Below are positions 1-8,006 of a DNA stretch of 64,000 bases, one piece after another. Positions within the stretch are counted from its first letter, which is position 1, and each line of letters begins with the position of its first letter. Source of the DNA: Myxococcus terminator_A. GTDB taxonomy: Bacteria; Myxococcota; Myxococcia; Myxococcales; Myxococcaceae. The position numbers and the translations under genes were made by a program. The stretch lies in contig JBLZWL010000016.1 in NCBI GenBank assembly GCA_049194865.1, positions 62,001-126,000 of the forward strand, read 5' to 3'. Under the pieces are notes generated by a model that was given only the letters and a program-made list of their open reading frames with translations, was not told the origin of the DNA and made no database searches.

Positions 1-1517
1 ACCTTGTCGAGGAAGTACCGGTCGTGGGTGACGAGCAGCGTGCTGCCCCCGAAGTCCAGCAGCAGCCGCTCCAGCACGTTGAGCGTGACGATGTCCAGGT
101 CGTTGGTGGGCTCGTCCAGCACCAGCACGTTGGCGCCCTCCAGGAACAGGCGCGCCAGGAGCAGCCGGTTGCGCTCGCCACCCGACAGCGCCTTCACCTT
201 CATCCGCTGCATGGGCACGGGGAAGAGCAGGTCGTCCAGGTAGTCGCGCAGGGCGACTTTCTGGTCGCCCAGGTCCACCCAGTCCTCGCCCTGCGAGGCC
301 GCGTCGTACACCGTCATCTCCGGATCCAACTGCGCCCGGTTCTGGTCGTAATACGCGACCTTGGTGTTCTTCCCGATGACGAGCTTGCCACCGTCCGGCG
401 GCAGCTCCCCCAGGATGACGCGCAGGAAGGTCGTCTTGCCCACGCCGTTGGGGCCCACCAGGCCCACGCGCTCGCCGCGCTGGAGGCGGAAGTCCACGCC
501 CTGCAGCACCTTGCGCTCGCCGAAGGCCTTGTGCAGCCCCTCCGACTCGATGACGGTGTGGCCCAGTCGGGGCGCGGCAATCACCCGCAGGTCCGCCACC
601 TTGGGGCGCTGGAAGCCCTTCTCCGCCATCAGCTTCTGCGCCCGGTCGATGCGCGACTTGCTCTTGGTGCGCCGCGCCTCGGGGCCCCGGCGCAGCCACG
701 CGACTTCCTGGGCAATCCACCGCTCGCGCTTGTGCTGCGCGACTTCGGAGTTCTCCTGCGCCACCAGCTTCTGCTCCAGGTACGCCTGGTAGTTGCCCGG
801 ATAGGACGTGACGCCGCCGCCCGGCTGGATTTCGACGATGCGGTCCACCAGCCCGTCCAGGAAGTACCGGTCGTGTGTGACGAGCAGCAGCGACCCGGGC
901 AGCTTGTCCAGCTCCTCCTCCAGCCAGTCCACCGTGTCCGCGTCCAGGTGGTTGGTGGGTTCGTCCAACAGCAGCATGTCCGGTCGCGTGAGGAGCGCGC
1001 GGGCAATGGCCACGCGCTTGCGCAGGCCGCCGGACAGCTGCGCCACCGGCCGGTCCCAGTCCTTCACGCCCAGCCTGTCGAGCAGCGTCTTGGCGTGGTG
1101 CTCGGTGTCCCAGCCGCCCATCTGCTCGATGCGGTCCGACACCACGGAGAGCTGCTCCATCAGCTTCTCGTGCGCCTCCGGGGGGGAGTCCTCCAGCCGC
1201 TGCGCCAGCTCCGCCTGGGCGGCCATCGCCTCGCGCAGCGGGCCCTGGGCCACGGACAGCTCCGAGGCGACCGTGGCGCCCTCGGCGAACTCCGGCTCCT
1301 GGGGCAGGTAGGTGACGCGGGCGCCCCGGCGCAGCTGCAGCTCGCCTGTGTCGGGCTTCGCGGCCCCCGCGAGGATCTTCATCAACGACGTCTTGCCGGA
1401 GCCATTCACGCCCACCAGGCCCACGCGCTCACCGTCTTCGATGGTGACGGTGAGGCCCTGGAAGACGGTGCGGCTGCCGAAGCTGAGCTGGACGTTGGCG
1501 GCACGAAGCAGCGTCAC
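1..1517 (-). CDS. uup: ABC-F family ATPase, Uup type (3' end outside window)
   Basis: A cytosolic, membrane-free duplicated ABC ATPase. Reading from a GTG at 1517, preceded by CAGGAG about 9 bases upstream, about 505 codons are visible before the window edge. The first cassette has Walker A GVNGSGKT, signature LSGGL and Walker B LLLDEPTNHLD; the second has GPNGVGKT, LSGGER and LVLDEPTNDLD. The TNDLD form in the second cassette is characteristic of Uup rather than EttA, YbiT or YheS. A charged linker joins the cassettes. Family members act on ribosomes or suppress transposon excision; the exact role here is inference. Uup proteins are about 600-640 residues, so the C-terminal coiled coil should lie beyond position 1. 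It runs in the same direction as the EF-G gene, separated by a terminator-like hairpin. Confidence 0.93.
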   Translation of the reverse strand, partial: MTLLRAANVQLSFGSRTVFQGLTVTIEDGERVGLVGVNGSGKTSLMKILAGAAKPDTGELQLRRGARVTYLPQEPEFAEGATVASELSVAQGPLREAMAAQAELAQRLEDSPPEAHEKLMEQLSVVSDRIEQMGGWDTEHHAKTLLDRLGVKDWDRPVAQLSGGLRKRVAIARALLTRPDMLLLDEPTNHLDADTVDWLEEELDKLPGSLLLVTHDRYFLDGLVDRIVEIQPGGGVTSYPGNYQAYLEQKLVAQENSEVAQHKRERWIAQEVAWLRRGPEARRTKSKSRIDRAQKLMAEKGFQRPKVADLRVIAAPRLGHTVIESEGLHKAFGERKVLQGVDFRLQRGERVGLVGPNGVGKTTFLRVILGELPPDGGKLVIGKNTKVAYYDQNRAQLDPEMTVYDAASQGEDWVDLGDQKVALRDYLDDLLFPVPMQRMKVKALSGGERNRLLLARLFLEGANVLVLDEPTNDLDIVTLNVLERLLLDFGGSTLLVTHDRYFLDK

Positions 1518-1533
1518 GGTGTTCTGACTCCTG

Positions 1534-1574
1534 AAAAAAGGCGAAAGGCGCCCCTCACTTGAGAGGAGCGCCTT
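1534..1574 (-). terminator. Rho-independent terminator after fusA
   Basis: On the minus strand a 12-bp stem (1563-1574 pairing with 1545-1556, loop 1557-1562; one G-T pair) is followed a few bases later by a run of six T (1534-1539). It lies 32 bases after the EF-G stop and just before the ABC-F start, so it separates the two genes. Confidence 0.85.
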
Positions 1575-1605
1575 CCTTACAACCTGGACGTCTCGGTGGC
1601 GCGGA

Positions 1606-3720
1606 CTACTTGCGCGCCGCCTGCTCGGCCGCGAGCTTCTCCTTGTACGCGGCCATCAGGGCCTCGGACTCGTTGCGGGGCACCGGCGTGTACTTGGCGA
1701 ACTCCATGGTGAACTCGCCCTTGCCCTGCGTCGCGGAGCGAAGGTCCGTGGAGTAGCCGAACATCGCGTTCAGCGGAACCTCGGCCACCGCCGTCACCTG
1801 ACCCTGGTCGGTCTCGGTGGAGAGGATGGTGCCGCGGCGCTGGTTGAGCTGGCCGACGACGGAGCCCTGGAAGTCCTGGGGCGCCGTGACTTCCACCTTC
1901 ATCATCGGCTCGAGGATGATGGGCTTGGCGGCGGCGTAGCCCTCGCGGAAGCCCATGATGGCGGCCGTCTTGAACGCCATTTCGGACGAGTCGACCGCGT
2001 GGAACGCGCCGTCGTTGATGACCACGCGCAGCCCGACGACGGGGAAGCCGATGAGGCTGCCCTTCTTGACGGCCTCGGCGAAGCCCTTGTCGCACGCGGG
2101 GATGAACTCGCGGGGAATCGCGCCACCGACGATGTCATCCACGAACTCGTACTGCTGCACCGCGTCCGCGGGCAGCGGCTCGATGTAGCCGCACACGCGC
2201 GCGAACTGACCGGAGCCGCCGGTCTGCTTCTTGTGCGTGTAGTAGAACTCGCCCTTCTGGCTGATGGTCTCGCGGTAGGCGACCTGCGGCTTGCCGGCGA
2301 TGACCTCGCACTGGTACTCGCGCTTCATGCGCTCGATGTAGATCTCCAGGTGCAGCTCACCCATGCCGCGGATGATGGTCTGCGCGGACTCTTCATCGCG
2401 GTGCACGCGGAAGGTGGGGTCTTCCTTCGTGAAGCGGTTGAGCGCCTTGGAGAAGTTGGCCAGGGTGGCGCGGTCCTTGGGCGTCACGGCGAGCGAAATC
2501 ACCGCGTCCGGGACGTGCATGGACGTCATCGTGTAGCTCACCGTGCCGTCGGTGAACGTGTCGCCGGAGGCGCACTCGACGCCAAACAGCGCGACGATGT
2601 CGCCGGCCGTCGCGTCTTGGATGTCGTCCATCTTGTTGGAGTTCATGCGGACGATGCGCGGAACCTTGACCTTCTTCTGGTTCACCTGGTTGACGATGAA
2701 GTCACCCTTGGCGACGCGGCCCTGGTAGATGCGCATGTACGTGAGCTGCCCGTAGCGGCCGTCTTCCAGCTTGAACGCCAGGCCGACGAAGGGCTTCTCC
2801 GGATCCGACTCGAGGATGACCTTCGCCTCGTTGTTCTTCTGGTCCAGCGCCTCGTTGGTCGCCTCGATGGGGTTCGGGAGGAAACCGCAGACGGCGTTCA
2901 GGAGCAGCTGCACGCCCTTGTTCTTGTAGGCGGAGCCGCACATGACCGGCGTCATCTTCAGCGCGATGGTGGCCCGGCGCACGGCGGCGGCGATCATCTC
3001 GTTCGGGATGGCGGCGTCGGCCAGGAACAGCTCGCCGAGCTGGTCGTCGACCTCGGCCACGCCCTCGATCATCTGCTGACGACGGACCTTGGACTCGTCC
3101 AGCATGTCGGCGGGGATCTCCTCCTCGCGGACGTTCTCGCCGTTCTCACCGTCGAAGTAGAACGCCTTCATCTGGATGAGGTCGATGAGGCCCTGGAAGC
3201 GGTCCTCGGCGCCGATGGGGAACTGGAGCTTCACCGGGTGGTGGTTCAGCTTCTCCTTCAGCTGCGCGGCCACGCGGTCATAGTTCGCGCCGGCGCGGTC
3301 CATCTTGTTGATGAACGCGATGCGCGGAACGCGGTAGCGCTTCATCTGCCGGTCCACGGTGATGGACTGGGACTGCACGCCCGACACGGAACAGAGGACG
3401 AGGATGGCGCCGTCGAGAACGCGCAGGGAGCGCTCCACCTCGATGGTGAAGTCCACGTGTCCCGGCGTGTCGATGAGGTTGATGTTGTACTCGCCCCACA
3501 TCGCGTACGTGGCGGCGGACTGGATGGTGATGCCCTTCTCACGCTCCAGATCCATCGAGTCCATGACCGCGCCCACGCCGTCCTTGCCGCGGACCTCGTG
3601 GATCTCATGGATCTTGCCCGTATAGAACAGGATGCGCTCGGAGAGCGTCGTCTTGCCCGAGTCGATGTGGGCAGAGATACCAATGTTACGAATCTTGTCG
3701 ATGGGTGCGTTGGCGGCCAC
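1606..3720 (-). CDS. fusA: Elongation factor G, mitochondrial-like (spdEFG1) type
   Basis: Translational GTPase of 704 aa catalysing ribosomal translocation. The GTG start at 3720 has GAAGGA about 9 bases upstream. Visible motifs: G1 AHIDSGKT (residues 17-24), switch II DTPGHVDFT, NKMD, and the domain IV/V order typical of EF-G. The wording of the G domain (for example GKDGVGAVMDSMDLEREKGI and QSAATYAMW) matches mitochondrial EF-G1 much more closely than the common E. coli-type EF-G; this fits the known spdEFG1 subfamily found in spirochaetes, planctomycetes and deltaproteobacteria. It is not in a str operon: no rpsL, rpsG or tuf is adjacent. A second, canonical fusA is expected elsewhere in the genome (inference). 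Confidence 0.96.
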   Translation of the reverse strand: MAANAPIDKIRNIGISAHIDSGKTTLSERILFYTGKIHEIHEVRGKDGVGAVMDSMDLEREKGITIQSAATYAMWGEYNINLIDTPGHVDFTIEVERSLRVLDGAILVLCSVSGVQSQSITVDRQMKRYRVPRIAFINKMDRAGANYDRVAAQLKEKLNHHPVKLQFPIGAEDRFQGLIDLIQMKAFYFDGENGENVREEEIPADMLDESKVRRQQMIEGVAEVDDQLGELFLADAAIPNEMIAAAVRRATIALKMTPVMCGSAYKNKGVQLLLNAVCGFLPNPIEATNEALDQKNNEAKVILESDPEKPFVGLAFKLEDGRYGQLTYMRIYQGRVAKGDFIVNQVNQKKVKVPRIVRMNSNKMDDIQDATAGDIVALFGVECASGDTFTDGTVSYTMTSMHVPDAVISLAVTPKDRATLANFSKALNRFTKEDPTFRVHRDEESAQTIIRGMGELHLEIYIERMKREYQCEVIAGKPQVAYRETISQKGEFYYTHKKQTGGSGQFARVCGYIEPLPADAVQQYEFVDDIVGGAIPREFIPACDKGFAEAVKKGSLIGFPVVGLRVVINDGAFHAVDSSEMAFKTAAIMGFREGYAAAKPIILEPMMKVEVTAPQDFQGSVVGQLNQRRGTILSTETDQGQVTAVAEVPLNAMFGYSTDLRSATQGKGEFTMEFAKYTPVPRNESEALMAAYKEKLAAEQAARK

Positions 3721-3814
3721 GATCCGGTCCTTCTTTTCTTGAAAGTGCCTGAGGGAACAGAGCAGGCGGGGCCCTTACTTCCCACGGGACTTGGTTTCCA
3801 GCCAAATCCGCATG

Positions 3815-3840
3815 AAGGTGAGGTCTGTTAATCTCACCTT
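3815..3840. promoter_or_regulatory. Inverted repeat in the fusA leader/upstream region
   Basis: Perfect 8-bp inverted repeat, AAGGTGAG (3815-3822), 10-base spacer, CTCACCTT (3833-3840), lying 95-120 bp upstream of the EF-G start and 94 bp before the divergent SnoaL-like gene. It could be an operator or a leader hairpin; an AT-rich TATATAA-like stretch (minus strand, near 3863-3870) sits just upstream and might be a -10 region. Function is not established by sequence. Confidence 0.4.
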
Positions 3841-3933
3841 TGCCTACAAATTGGGCTCCACCTTATATACAGGGCAGCCCGGGCGCGCGCAGGTTCGCGG
3901 CCTCGGGCTGAATTCTTTCGAGGGTTTCCAACC

Positions 3934-4296
3934 ATGACTGCGAGCGAAAACTTCTCCGTGGCCAGAGCCTGGCTGCAGGCCTTCAACGCCCATGACGTGG
4001 AGGCGTTGGTCGCGCTGTACGCCGAGGACTGTACCCACACCTCGCCCAAGATTCGGGTGCTACACCCGGAGACAGGGGGGCTCCTGGTGGGCCGGCCGGC
4101 CCTGGCGAAGTGGTGGAGGGAGGCCATCGCCCGGCTGCCTGGTCTTCGCTACGAGGAGACGGCGCTGACGGCGGATGGGGAGCGCGTCTTCATGGAGTAT
4201 CTGCGCCATGCGCCGGGCGAGGCGCCCATGCCGGTGGCGGAGGTGTTGGAAGTACGCGGGGGCCGGATTGTCGCCTCGCGCGTGTACCACGGTTGA
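3934..4296 (+). CDS. SnoaL/NTF2-like fold protein
   Basis: A 120-aa cytosolic protein with the usual length and pattern of the SnoaL-like/nuclear transport factor 2 superfamily: an N-terminal helix with AWLQAFNAHDVEALVALYAE, then alternating strands ending in LEVRGGRIVASRVYHG. These cone-shaped domains bind small hydrophobic ligands or act as isomerases/hydrolases, but the family is too diverse to assign a substrate. ATG start with GAGGG about 10 bases upstream. It is transcribed divergently from fusA and is followed 36 bases later by a small gene of unknown function. Confidence 0.8.
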   Translation: MTASENFSVARAWLQAFNAHDVEALVALYAEDCTHTSPKIRVLHPETGGLLVGRPALAKWWREAIARLPGLRYEETALTADGERVFMEYLRHAPGEAPMPVAEVLEVRGGRIVASRVYHG

Positions 4297-4332
4297 AACG
4301 GCCGCCGGCCCCGTGGAATGGGCTAGGGTGGC

Positions 4333-4656
4333 GTGGAGATGAACCCCAACGCCTTCGACAGAGATTTCGGCTACCTGCTGCCCTTCCTGGACAAGGTCGC
4401 CGCCGCCGCGGCCGGGCTGCCGGATGGCTCGGCCCGCGAGGAGCTGACGCGGCTGATGGCGGAGGAGAAGGTCCGCTGGCAGCGCGTCCAGGAGCTCTTG
4501 CGCGGTGCCTCCGGGGCCGTCGTGGACGCCGGGGCCGCGCCGCGTGCGCTGGCCCGGTCCTCCGCGGATGAGGTCCACGAGACGGCGCCGAGCCCCTCGG
4601 GGCTCACCGTGGGCAGCCTGAAGAGCGTGGGGAGCGTGAAGCTCCCGCGCCGCTGA
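4333..4656 (+). CDS. Small hypothetical protein, 105-107 aa
   Basis: Not recognised. The start is either GTG 4333 (107 aa, AGGG just upstream) or ATG 4339 (105 aa). The first 60 residues look helical (FGYLLPFLDKVAAAAAGL, then EELTRLMAEEKVRWQRVQELL); the rest is Ala/Ser/Pro-rich and probably disordered. No signal peptide or membrane segment. It is probably co-transcribed with the SnoaL-like gene. Its end is 5 bases from the end of the convergent sthA gene, with no room for a separate terminator. Confidence 0.65.
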   Translation: MEMNPNAFDRDFGYLLPFLDKVAAAAAGLPDGSAREELTRLMAEEKVRWQRVQELLRGASGAVVDAGAAPRALARSSADEVHETAPSPSGLTVGSLKSVGSVKLPRR

Positions 4657-4660
4657 CGCC

Positions 4661-6067
4661 TCAGCCGGTGCCGCGCTTGAGGTGGTCCAGCGCGTTGAAC
4701 GTGGCCGCCTTGTAGGCCTCCGACAGCGTCGGGTAGTTGAAGCAGGTCTCGACGAAGAGGCGCGCGGTGGAGCCGGTGAGCATCGCCACCAGTCCCACGT
4801 GCACCAGCTCCGAGGCCTGCTCTCCGATGACGTGCACGCCCAGGAGCTTCAGGCTCTCGCGGTGGAAGAGCAGCTTCAGGAGGCCGTACATCTCGCCGAT
4901 GATCTGCCCGCGCGGGTTGGTGGCGAAGGAGGCGCGGCCGGCCACGTAAGGCACCTGCTTCGCGCGCAGGCATTCCTCCGTCTCCCCGGCCATGGAGACC
5001 TCGGGGATGGTGTAGATGCCGTAGGGCAGCACCGTGGCCAGGGCCTGCGGACCTTCCAGCGTGAAGGCGTGCTCCACGGCGATGCGCGCCTGGTCCATGG
5101 AGGTGGAGGCCAGGGCGGGGAAGCCGATGACGTCGCCCACCGCGTAGATGTGGGGCAGCGCCGTCTGGAAGCTGGGGCCCACCTCCACCTGGCCGCGAGC
5201 GCCCAGCTTCACGCCGATGTCCTGGAGCCCCAGGCCCGTGGTGTTCGCCGAGCGGCCGGAGGCCACCAGGACCTGGTCGGTGTCCACCTCCTCGCCCGAG
5301 GAGAGCGTCAGGCGGATGGGCACCTCGCACGCGGCGGGCACGTCCACCTTCTCCACCGTCTGGCCGAAGCGCAGCCGGATGCCGAGCGCCTCCATGCGCT
5401 GGGCGAGCAGCACGGAGATTTCGTCGTCGAGGAAGGGCAGCAGCTCGGGCTTCACCTCCACGAGCGTCACGGGGATGCCCAGCGCGGCGAACATGCACGC
5501 GTACTCGCAGCCGATGACGCCGCCGCCCACGACGACGAGCGAGCTGGGGAGCCGTCCAATCTCCAGCACCTCGTCCGAGTCATGCACGCGGATGTCGCCG
5601 AAGGGGTACAGCGGCGGCCGGTACGGTGACGAGCCGGTGGCGATGAGGATGACGGAGCTGGTGAGGCGCAAATCCTCCGCGCCCGGGCGGCGCACCAGCA
5701 CGGTGTGCGCGTCCACGAACGAGCCCACGCCCTGCACCACCTGGACGCCATGCTGCTGGAGGTTGTGGCCGATGCGCTCGCGCTCCATGCCCTTCACCCG
5801 GCGCTCGCGGTAGAGGAAGTCGGAGACGGTGGCCTCGTGGCGCAGCGTCGTCTCCACGCTGTAGAGGCCCCGGGCCTTGAGGCCGGAGAGGTGCAGCGCC
5901 GTCTCCCGCAGCGTCTTCGAGGGCAGGGTGCCCGTGTTCGCCGCCGTGCCTCCCAGCACCGGCTCCCGCTCCACCACCGCGACACGCTTGCCCGCCATCG
6001 CGGCCTGCACCGCGCCCCACTCGCCGGCCGGTCCGGAGCCAATCACCACCAGGTCAAAGTCCACCAT
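4661..6067 (-). CDS. sthA: Soluble (Si-specific) NAD(P)+ transhydrogenase
   Basis: A 468-aa flavoprotein disulphide reductase-family enzyme that transfers hydride between NADPH and NAD+ in the cytosol. It has an FAD-binding motif near the N-terminus (GSGPAGEW, from residue 10), a second dinucleotide motif VVGGGVIGCEYA and a C-terminal dimerisation domain. The active-site region reads GGTAANTGTLPSK: both redox cysteines of the lipoamide/glutathione reductase class are absent and the NxGTxPSK pattern is that of SthA. Length matches the family (about 466 aa). ATG start; the gene stands alone on the minus strand with the hydrolase gene 36 bases upstream in the same direction. Confidence 0.93.
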   Translation of the reverse strand: MVDFDLVVIGSGPAGEWGAVQAAMAGKRVAVVEREPVLGGTAANTGTLPSKTLRETALHLSGLKARGLYSVETTLRHEATVSDFLYRERRVKGMERERIGHNLQQHGVQVVQGVGSFVDAHTVLVRRPGAEDLRLTSSVILIATGSSPYRPPLYPFGDIRVHDSDEVLEIGRLPSSLVVVGGGVIGCEYACMFAALGIPVTLVEVKPELLPFLDDEISVLLAQRMEALGIRLRFGQTVEKVDVPAACEVPIRLTLSSGEEVDTDQVLVASGRSANTTGLGLQDIGVKLGARGQVEVGPSFQTALPHIYAVGDVIGFPALASTSMDQARIAVEHAFTLEGPQALATVLPYGIYTIPEVSMAGETEECLRAKQVPYVAGRASFATNPRGQIIGEMYGLLKLLFHRESLKLLGVHVIGEQASELVHVGLVAMLTGSTARLFVETCFNYPTLSEAYKAATFNALDHLKRGTG

Positions 6068-6103
6068 GGGGCGAAGGTACGCGAGGCCACGCGCCCTTTG
6101 AAG

Positions 6104-7909
6104 TCACTGAAGCAGATGTTCCTCGAAGAAGAGGGCCGTCTTGCGCATCGCCTCGCGCGAGTCCTCCACGTCGTCCGTCAACTCGAAGCCGTGGTGGCCC
6201 TCCGGAAGCTCCACCAGCGTGAGAGGGGCCCCTCGGCTCCGGGCCTCCTTCACGAACGCGTCGAGGGAGGCGTTGAGCCCAGGGGCGTCCAGGCCGGCGC
6301 GCAGCACGAGCAACGGCGGCAGCTTCCGGGCATTCGCGGCCTTCAATGCGTCGAGCGGCGCGAGGCCCCGGGGCAGCTCCGGGCTTCCGAGCAGGGGGTA
6401 CCACGCCACCGCGCAGCGCAGCCAGGAGGCAGGCGCCTTGCTCAGCGCGGGCGCCAGTCCCCAGAGTCCTCCGGCGGACAGGGTCATGAGGCAGACGCGG
6501 TCCGCGTCGAGCGGCTCCGTGGCCGCCTGCTTGCGCACGAAGGCCAGCGCCGCGTCCACGCGCTTCTGGAGCTCGGCGACGCGTGTGAACCTCTGTGACT
6601 TCTCGGCGCCCGTGGACGGTGAGCCCAGCTCCACCAGCGCCACCGCGTAGCCCTGGGTGGCCAGCCAGCGGGCCTGTCCGGCGAAGGCGGGCAGGTCTCT
6701 CACGAAGGGCGTCAGGTCCGGGTGCAGCAGCCCATGGGCCAGCACGATGATGGGCAGGCGGGCGATCGCCGCCGCGTCCGGAACATAGAGGTCCAGCTTG
6801 TAGTCGTGACCGCCCGCGCGCGTGTACGTGAGCCCTCGGCGGACCTGCACCTCCTCCATGCCGGGGATGGTGAGGACGGGGCGGGCCTTGGTCCACTCGG
6901 GCAGGGAGACGCCCTGGAGCTCCGGAGGCGTGGGGGAGGCAACCATCGGCGGGCCGAAGGCGGGCACCTCGCCGAAGCCCAGGTGCGTGCGCAGCCATTG
7001 GGCCCGGTCCCTGCGCGCGGCCTCGCCCAACTCATGACCTCCTTCGTAGACCTTGGCGAGCTTGGGCAGCGTGGCCGCGTCGATGAACGCGTTGACCTGC
7101 GCGGCGGTGACCCAGGGGTCCGAGCGGCCATTCTGGAAGAAGAGCGCTCGGGGAGCCGCGTGGCTGACTCCCACCACGCCGTCGAGGGCCTCCATCTTCC
7201 GGACGAGCTTCGCGAAGTCCTCCTTCGACATCGCGTCGGCGAGCTGCTTCTCGTTGTCCAGCTCCATCTCGCGGATGCTCTTGGAGTAGTCGCCCACGCC
7301 ATTCATCAGGACGAAGGCGCGCAGCCGGGGCTCCACGCCGGCCAGGGCGCCACCCGCCATGGCGCCCATGCTGTGGCCCACGTAGCCCAGCCGCCGAGCG
7401 TCGACCTCCGGCCGCGAGGCGAGCAGGTCCACCGCGCGCCGCATATCCACCAGCATCTGGAGGGACGTGTCGTAGATGGCCGCGCCCTTGAGCGAGCCAC
7501 GCCATGGGAGCGGGCGGACGTGGGGGGCGTCGACCAGCAGCGACACCACGCCCGCGCGGGCCAGGGAGAGGGCCTCGTCGAGGAACTCGTTCTTCGAGCC
7601 CTGGCCCCAGTGCAGGAAGGTGAGGCCCGCGAACGGCCCGGGGCCTGGAGGCGTGACGAGATAGGCGGGGACGCGGCCGCCCTTCGGGCTGGCGTACGTC
7701 AGCTCCGTCACCGTGACGTCGCCGCGCCGCTGCGTGCGGACCGTCTTCACGTCGAGCGGCGTCTTCGCGTCGTAGTCAGTGACTGTCCGCAGCTCCGAGA
7801 GGAGCGTTCCGGTGTCGGGCTCCGGCGCCTGCTCGGCCCTGGCGGGGAGGAGGGCGAGCAGCGCGAGCAGTGGGGCGAGCCAGCGTGGAGCGGGACGATA
7901 CCGGGTCAT
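6104..7909 (-). CDS. Exported protein with two tandem alpha/beta-hydrolase domains
   Basis: A 601-aa protein starting with a signal peptide (APLLALLALLPARAEQ). Two dienelactone hydrolase/acyl-peptidase-like domains follow. The first (about 40-305) has nucleophile elbow GHSMGA, acid candidate in NGRSDPW and His in GGHELGE. The second (about 330-601) has TLSAGG, in which the first Gly of the usual GxSxG is replaced, an acid candidate RAGLDAPG and His in EGHHGFE. Both domains therefore keep a plausible Ser-Asp-His triad. Such proteins hydrolyse esters or peptides in the periplasm or outside the cell; the substrate is unknown. Most bacterial relatives have one domain, so the fusion is worth noting. 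Confidence 0.82.
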   Translation of the reverse strand: MTRYRPAPRWLAPLLALLALLPARAEQAPEPDTGTLLSELRTVTDYDAKTPLDVKTVRTQRRGDVTVTELTYASPKGGRVPAYLVTPPGPGPFAGLTFLHWGQGSKNEFLDEALSLARAGVVSLLVDAPHVRPLPWRGSLKGAAIYDTSLQMLVDMRRAVDLLASRPEVDARRLGYVGHSMGAMAGGALAGVEPRLRAFVLMNGVGDYSKSIREMELDNEKQLADAMSKEDFAKLVRKMEALDGVVGVSHAAPRALFFQNGRSDPWVTAAQVNAFIDAATLPKLAKVYEGGHELGEAARRDRAQWLRTHLGFGEVPAFGPPMVASPTPPELQGVSLPEWTKARPVLTIPGMEEVQVRRGLTYTRAGGHDYKLDLYVPDAAAIARLPIIVLAHGLLHPDLTPFVRDLPAFAGQARWLATQGYAVALVELGSPSTGAEKSQRFTRVAELQKRVDAALAFVRKQAATEPLDADRVCLMTLSAGGLWGLAPALSKAPASWLRCAVAWYPLLGSPELPRGLAPLDALKAANARKLPPLLVLRAGLDAPGLNASLDAFVKEARSRGAPLTLVELPEGHHGFELTDDVEDSREAMRKTALFFEEHLLQ

Positions 7910-8006
7910 GGATGCGCCTCGGCTTCAGGGGCGGGCCTCCCAGGAGCAGGAGGGAGGCCCGAGTCTGTGCCGTCCGCGTGCGAGCGCAAGTCCCGCGTGA
8001 TTGACG

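Noticed and set aside
24..1562. Long plus-strand open frame opposite the ABC-F gene
   Set aside because: The minus strand carries all ABC motifs; the plus frame is its mirror.
1999..3831. Long plus-strand open frame opposite EF-G
   Set aside because: Antisense shadow of fusA; sequence is Val/Leu/His/Asp-rich with no motifs.
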